From contig CAMYJX010000055.1 of assembly GCA_947258825.1 (NCBI GenBank), positions 1 through 43,773 on the forward strand: 43,773 nucleotides of DNA, given 5' to 3'. Source of the stretch: an uncultured Pseudomonadales bacterium. Its GTDB lineage: Bacteria; Pseudomonadota; Gammaproteobacteria; Pseudomonadales; Azotimanducaceae. The notes under the pieces are model-generated. The model was not told the origin of the DNA, ran no database searches, and saw only the letters and a program-made list of their open reading frames with translations. The position numbers and the translations under genes are program-made. Positions 41,010 through 43,773 of this stretch are shown here, piece after piece (the stretch's first letter is position 1; each line of letters opens with the position of its first letter).

Positions 41010-41957
41010 GTGACCTTGATACACACTTTTGCCGGCAACCCCATCGATCGGGCGGATACCAAGCGCCGGGACGCCCCATGGCTGGCTGAGGCGGAGAAGA
41101 ATCCCCTGAGCCGCCTGCTGCCTTTCTCGCAGCTGAATGTCCTGCTCCGCGACGGACCCGACCTGGATTCAGGGCCGGAACTCGGCTGGATGGGCCAGCC
41201 GGATATCGCGCGTCTGGAAATCGATCAGCCGCCGATCTTCCTCGGGCTCCTGCACGGCGAACCCGCTTTCGCCATCGACATTTCCGAGCTGGGAGACCCC
41301 ATTCACGAGCTCAACCTGGACGATCGCTGGCAGTTCGAAGATTGCCGGATGGCCGCCATGCGGCTTGACACCCCGCAGACGGGAATCGTCGCCCAGGCCC
41401 GCGCGCAGCTGAACTGGCATCGCAGCCACCGTTTCTGCAGCCAATGCGGTGCGCTCACAGAGCAGGAGCGCGGCGGTCATGTCCGCCGCTGCCATGCGTG
41501 CCGGGCCGAGCACTTCCCCCGCACCGACCCGGTCGCCATCATGCTGATTGTGGACGGCGACCGATGCCTGCTGGGTCAGTCTGCCGGGCGTCTGGCCCGT
41601 ACGGGCATGTACTCCGCCCTCGCGGGATTCATAGATCAGGGCGAATCTATCGAAGAGGCCGTTCGCCGGGAGGTCATGGAAGAAGCCGGCGTGAAGGTCG
41701 GCCGGGTGCGTTATCACTCTTCACAGCCCTGGCCGTTCCCTTCGTCCCTGATGATCGGTTGTCACGGCGAGGCGTTGAGCACGCACATCGAGATCGACAC
41801 CAACGAGATGGCCGACGTAAGCTGGTTCAGCCGGGAGGACGTGCGGCTCGCGCTGCGCGAGGAAAACCCGAATCTGCGGGTGCCCGGGGCCATCGCCATT
41901 GCGCATCACCTGATCCGGTCCTGGGTCGACGACGAAGGCATCCTGTTTGCGGGATGA
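41010..41957 (+). CDS. nudC: NADH pyrophosphatase / NAD-cap hydrolase NudC
   Basis: This 315-residue NudC hydrolyses NADH and removes NAD caps from RNA. The zinc ribbon has Cys143, Cys146, Cys161 and Cys164 ('CSQC', 'CHAC'). The Nudix box 'GFIDQGESIEEAVRREVMEEAG' (206-227) fits Gx5Ex7REUxEExG, and the family motif 'SQPWPFPSS' follows at 238-246. 'HFPRTDPVAIMLI' is the usual strand before the box. GTG 41010 is the start, with AGGAAGAG upstream. It is transcribed away from the patatin gene; the 207 bases between contain no clear promoter apart from a TATAGA near 40959. A 12-base palindrome, TGAGCCGGCTCA (41998-42009), lies just beyond its 3' end. Confidence 0.93.
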   Translation: MTLIHTFAGNPIDRADTKRRDAPWLAEAEKNPLSRLLPFSQLNVLLRDGPDLDSGPELGWMGQPDIARLEIDQPPIFLGLLHGEPAFAIDISELGDPIHELNLDDRWQFEDCRMAAMRLDTPQTGIVAQARAQLNWHRSHRFCSQCGALTEQERGGHVRRCHACRAEHFPRTDPVAIMLIVDGDRCLLGQSAGRLARTGMYSALAGFIDQGESIEEAVRREVMEEAGVKVGRVRYHSSQPWPFPSSLMIGCHGEALSTHIEIDTNEMADVSWFSREDVRLALREENPNLRVPGAIAIAHHLIRSWVDDEGILFAG

Positions 41958-42022
41958 CGCGCATCCGGCGAGCAGCGTCCGGGTCACCTTCCAGTATTGA
42001 GCCGGCTCAGCGGCGAGGGGAT

Positions 42023-42334
42023 TCACTCATCAGAGCCGCCAAATAGCGCATCCAGCTTCGCCCGTGCATCCGCTTGTGCGTCTTCCGCAGAAGATCCTGC
42101 ATGCGCGCCGCCGCGAGGGCTGAACCACTCGCAGAAATTGGCGTTTTCCTTGTTTGTCGGAGGTTCCGCCCGGTCTTCCGTGCACTGGACGCTGGAAGCC
42201 TCTTCGTAGTAGCGGCAGAGACGGCAGCAGTGCAGCGCTTCGAAACACTTCTGGCAATGCTCGTGCCGGCTGATGGGTTGCGGCACGGCGTCCAATGCCG
42301 CGCCGCAGTTCCAGCAGACCAATGGTACTGACAT
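42023..42334 (-). CDS. Cys-rich zinc-ribbon-like protein of unknown function
   Basis: This 103-residue protein has metal-binding-type cysteine pairs: 'VCWNCGAA', 'HEHCQKCFEALHCCRLCRYYEE' and further cysteines in 'SSVQCTEDR' and 'NANFCEWFSP'. The N-terminal half is likely a compact zinc-binding fold; the C-terminal half is acidic and disordered, ending 'AKLDALFGGSDE'. I know similar uncharacterised proteins in gammaproteobacteria but no function. The start at 42334 has GGAG six bases upstream; an earlier in-frame ATG at 42346 is less likely. It converges on nudC and is divergent from the HDOD gene across about 240 bases (42335-42571), which presumably hold both promoters. Confidence 0.75.
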   Translation of the reverse strand: MSVPLVCWNCGAALDAVPQPISRHEHCQKCFEALHCCRLCRYYEEASSVQCTEDRAEPPTNKENANFCEWFSPRGGAHAGSSAEDAQADARAKLDALFGGSDE

Positions 42335-42571
42335 GTCGATCTCCATGAAAGACGGGCAGGCCGCAGGAGGCAGACATGATATCAGCTGGCCCGGTACCCG
42401 CCACGGGCTCAACGAATGCTGGCCCAACGACTGCGAGCAATGCCCGAGCTGAACGCGCCACAATTTGCGCGACTCAGGAACCCGGTGCGCGAAAATTATG
42501 ACGCAATTCCGTTCTTAGGCCACATAACTGCCTAGGCTTAGTCTAAACCCGGGCAAACGGACTGGTCACCC

Positions 42572-43747
42572 ATGTCAGAAATCCTGCTCGCTGCACCGGA
42601 AGGCAGCGCCACGGAAAGGCTGTTTCGTACGCGTGCACCCAGCGAAGGCGCATACGACGCCACCCTGCTGCCAGATCTGGCCGCGGTCTCCGGCACGCTG
42701 GCGGGTCGCAGATGGTCGGTGCTGCTGGCCGACGCCGCCTTCGATCAGGCGGACCTGGAGCGGACGCTGCAGGAAACGGCTCAATCCCATCCTGAGGTTG
42801 TCAGGCTGGTGATAGCGGAAACCAGCAATGGCAGCGGCCCCGAGATTCGCGGCGCGCACCAGGTGCTGCCGGAAAAGGACGACTGGACTTACCTTGCACC
42901 AGTGCTGAGCACGGCCCTGGAAGTATCGGCGCAGCTGTCAGCCAACCCCCGTCTGGCCGGGCTGCTATCAAAAATGGACAAGCTGCCCTCTCCTCCGATG
43001 CTCTACTTCGATCTCCGCGAGGAACTGGAATCCGAGGCAGGTGGCACGGCTGGCCTCGCCCGCATCGCGGCGCGTGACCCGGCGCTCGTCGCCGAGGTGC
43101 TGAAGATTGCCAACTCCGGGTTCTACGCTTTACCACGCTCGGTAACGGATCTTGCCGACGCTATCCGCCTGCTAGGCAGCGACGCGCTGCTCTCGCTGGT
43201 GCTTGCGGCACACGTGTTCTCAGGAATGCCGCCTCCGGGCATGCGCCTCGACGTGCTCTGGAAACACAGCGCGCGGGTTTCCTCCCTGGCACGGCAGATT
43301 GCGGCCATGCAGGGTGCCAATCGCAACCAGCAGAGCGCTTGCGCTGTAGCCGGAATTCTTCATGACATCGGGCTGATCGTGCTGCTCGAGAACGACCCCT
43401 CCACCTACCAGCAGCTGTGGAAGGAGAGCAACGGGGACGAAGCGAAGCTGGCTGAAAGGGAACAAGCCACCTACGGGCTGAACCACGGGGAGCTCGGGGC
43501 CATGGTGCTCAAGCTGTGGACGCTGCCTGAGGAAATCGTTCAGGCAGTCAACATCAGCCATCACTGGGGCGAGCCTGTAGAAGCCCCCGTGGCGCTTGCA
43601 GTCACGACCGCAGAGTGGCTGATCGACACCAGCAGAAGTGACGCCGCATCCGAAGAACCTCTACCGGGGTTTCTTGGCGGCAGCATCAGCGCACAGCTCG
43701 CCGACTGGATTGAAATTCGCGACGGGCAGGAGCAGGAGGTAGCCTGA
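42572..43747 (+). CDS. HDOD-domain signalling protein
   Basis: This 391-residue protein has a degenerate receiver-like or unrelated alpha/beta region at about 1-120 ('WSVLLADAAFDQADLERTLQE') that lacks a clear phospho-acceptor. The HDOD domain is at about 130-340: 'LPSPPMLYFDLREELES', 'IAARDPALVAEVLKIANSGFYALPRSVTDLADAIRLLGSDALLSLVLAAHVF' and 'VAGILHDIGLIVLLENDP'. HDOD proteins act in signal transduction without nucleotide hydrolysis, often in c-di-GMP or chemosensory networks. Its TGA stop overlaps by one base the ATG of the next gene, which runs off the window; the pair are translationally coupled. Confidence 0.88.
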   Translation: MSEILLAAPEGSATERLFRTRAPSEGAYDATLLPDLAAVSGTLAGRRWSVLLADAAFDQADLERTLQETAQSHPEVVRLVIAETSNGSGPEIRGAHQVLPEKDDWTYLAPVLSTALEVSAQLSANPRLAGLLSKMDKLPSPPMLYFDLREELESEAGGTAGLARIAARDPALVAEVLKIANSGFYALPRSVTDLADAIRLLGSDALLSLVLAAHVFSGMPPPGMRLDVLWKHSARVSSLARQIAAMQGANRNQQSACAVAGILHDIGLIVLLENDPSTYQQLWKESNGDEAKLAEREQATYGLNHGELGAMVLKLWTLPEEIVQAVNISHHWGEPVEAPVALAVTTAEWLIDTSRSDAASEEPLPGFLGGSISAQLADWIEIRDGQEQEVA

Positions 43748-43773
43748 TGAACGGCGCAACCATCCTGCTGGCC
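43747..43773 (+). CDS. Start of a downstream gene, cut by window edge
   Basis: ATG at 43747 overlaps the HDOD stop (TGATG) and reads MNGATILLA before the window ends. The 'ILLA' run is compatible with a response-regulator receiver domain, and many HDOD genes are followed by one, but nine residues do not allow a firm call. Confidence 0.45.

Noticed and set aside
41998..42009. Perfect 12-base palindrome TGAGCCGGCTCA between nudC and the Cys-rich gene
   Set aside because: Too short and without a T-run or loop to call a terminator; one such palindrome in 44 kb is not surprising.
1..43773. tRNA, rRNA, CRISPR arrays, integrase or prophage genes
   Set aside because: I saw no GGTTCGANTCC-like tRNA arm with a matching acceptor stem, no regularly spaced direct repeats of CRISPR length, and no integrase or phage structural proteins.

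Overview
The window is a high-GC (roughly 60% or more), gene-dense segment of what looks like a gammaproteobacterial chromosome. The assignment rests on the mix of families: a CnoX/YbbN-type thioredoxin, NudC, MsrB, a Bax-like glucosaminidase, a DUF6279-type lipoprotein, DUF3336-patatin, a PuuA-type glutamine synthetase and a single-chain acyl-CoA carboxylase. Lineage below class level (for example Halieaceae or another marine gammaproteobacterium) is a guess. I see no rRNA, tRNA, CRISPR array, phage or complete insertion sequence. Both window ends cut a gene.

Layout. 1-12.2 kb is mostly minus strand and lipid-centred: a nitronate monooxygenase-like flavoprotein (cut), a GST, an acyl-CoA ligase broken by a frame-disrupting internal deletion, two tandem PaaI-type thioesterases on the plus strand, then an operon of acyl-CoA ligase, DUF3187-type outer-membrane protein and glycerol-3-phosphate dehydrogenase, a diguanylate cyclase, a broken CaiB-type CoA-transferase and a FadD19-like ligase. 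12.5-15.6 kb has a lipoprotein and a glutamine amidotransferase/glutamine synthetase pair, preceded by an AT-rich spacer with DnaA-box-like sites.

16-21.8 kb holds the most unusual unit: a tightly overlapping minus-strand operon of FHA protein, PP2C phosphatase, membrane Ser/Thr kinase with a predicted periplasmic FGE/SUMF1-like domain, a TpsB/ShlB-family outer-membrane transporter with an extra cytoplasmic N-terminus and transmembrane segment, and a small exported protein of unknown function. No TpsA exoprotein is present in the window. A 186-bp MITE-like inverted-repeat element lies next to it.

22-33 kb carries cnoX, a VOC protein, a phosphotransferase-fold kinase, a Bax-like hydrolase, a polysaccharide deacetylase, a fused biotin carboxylase-BCCP-carboxyltransferase, a glycosyltransferase, an MFS transporter and a methyltransferase. 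At 33.19-33.34 kb, between two minus-strand genes, sits a miniature plus-strand transcription unit: a promoter whose spacer contains a perfect palindrome, a 12-base Shine-Dalgarno match, an 11-codon reading frame and a hairpin terminator.

33.4-43.8 kb contains msrB, a second VOC protein, a cyclase-family protein, an SRPBCC protein, a luciferase-like oxidoreductase, a winged-helix methyltransferase, a broken MFS transporter, a patatin, nudC, a Cys-rich protein and an HDOD protein followed by the first codons of another gene. Three genes (a ligase, a CaiB homologue and an MFS transporter) appear to have lost internal segments with a frame change at the junction, which is either pseudogenisation or a recurrent assembly fault.
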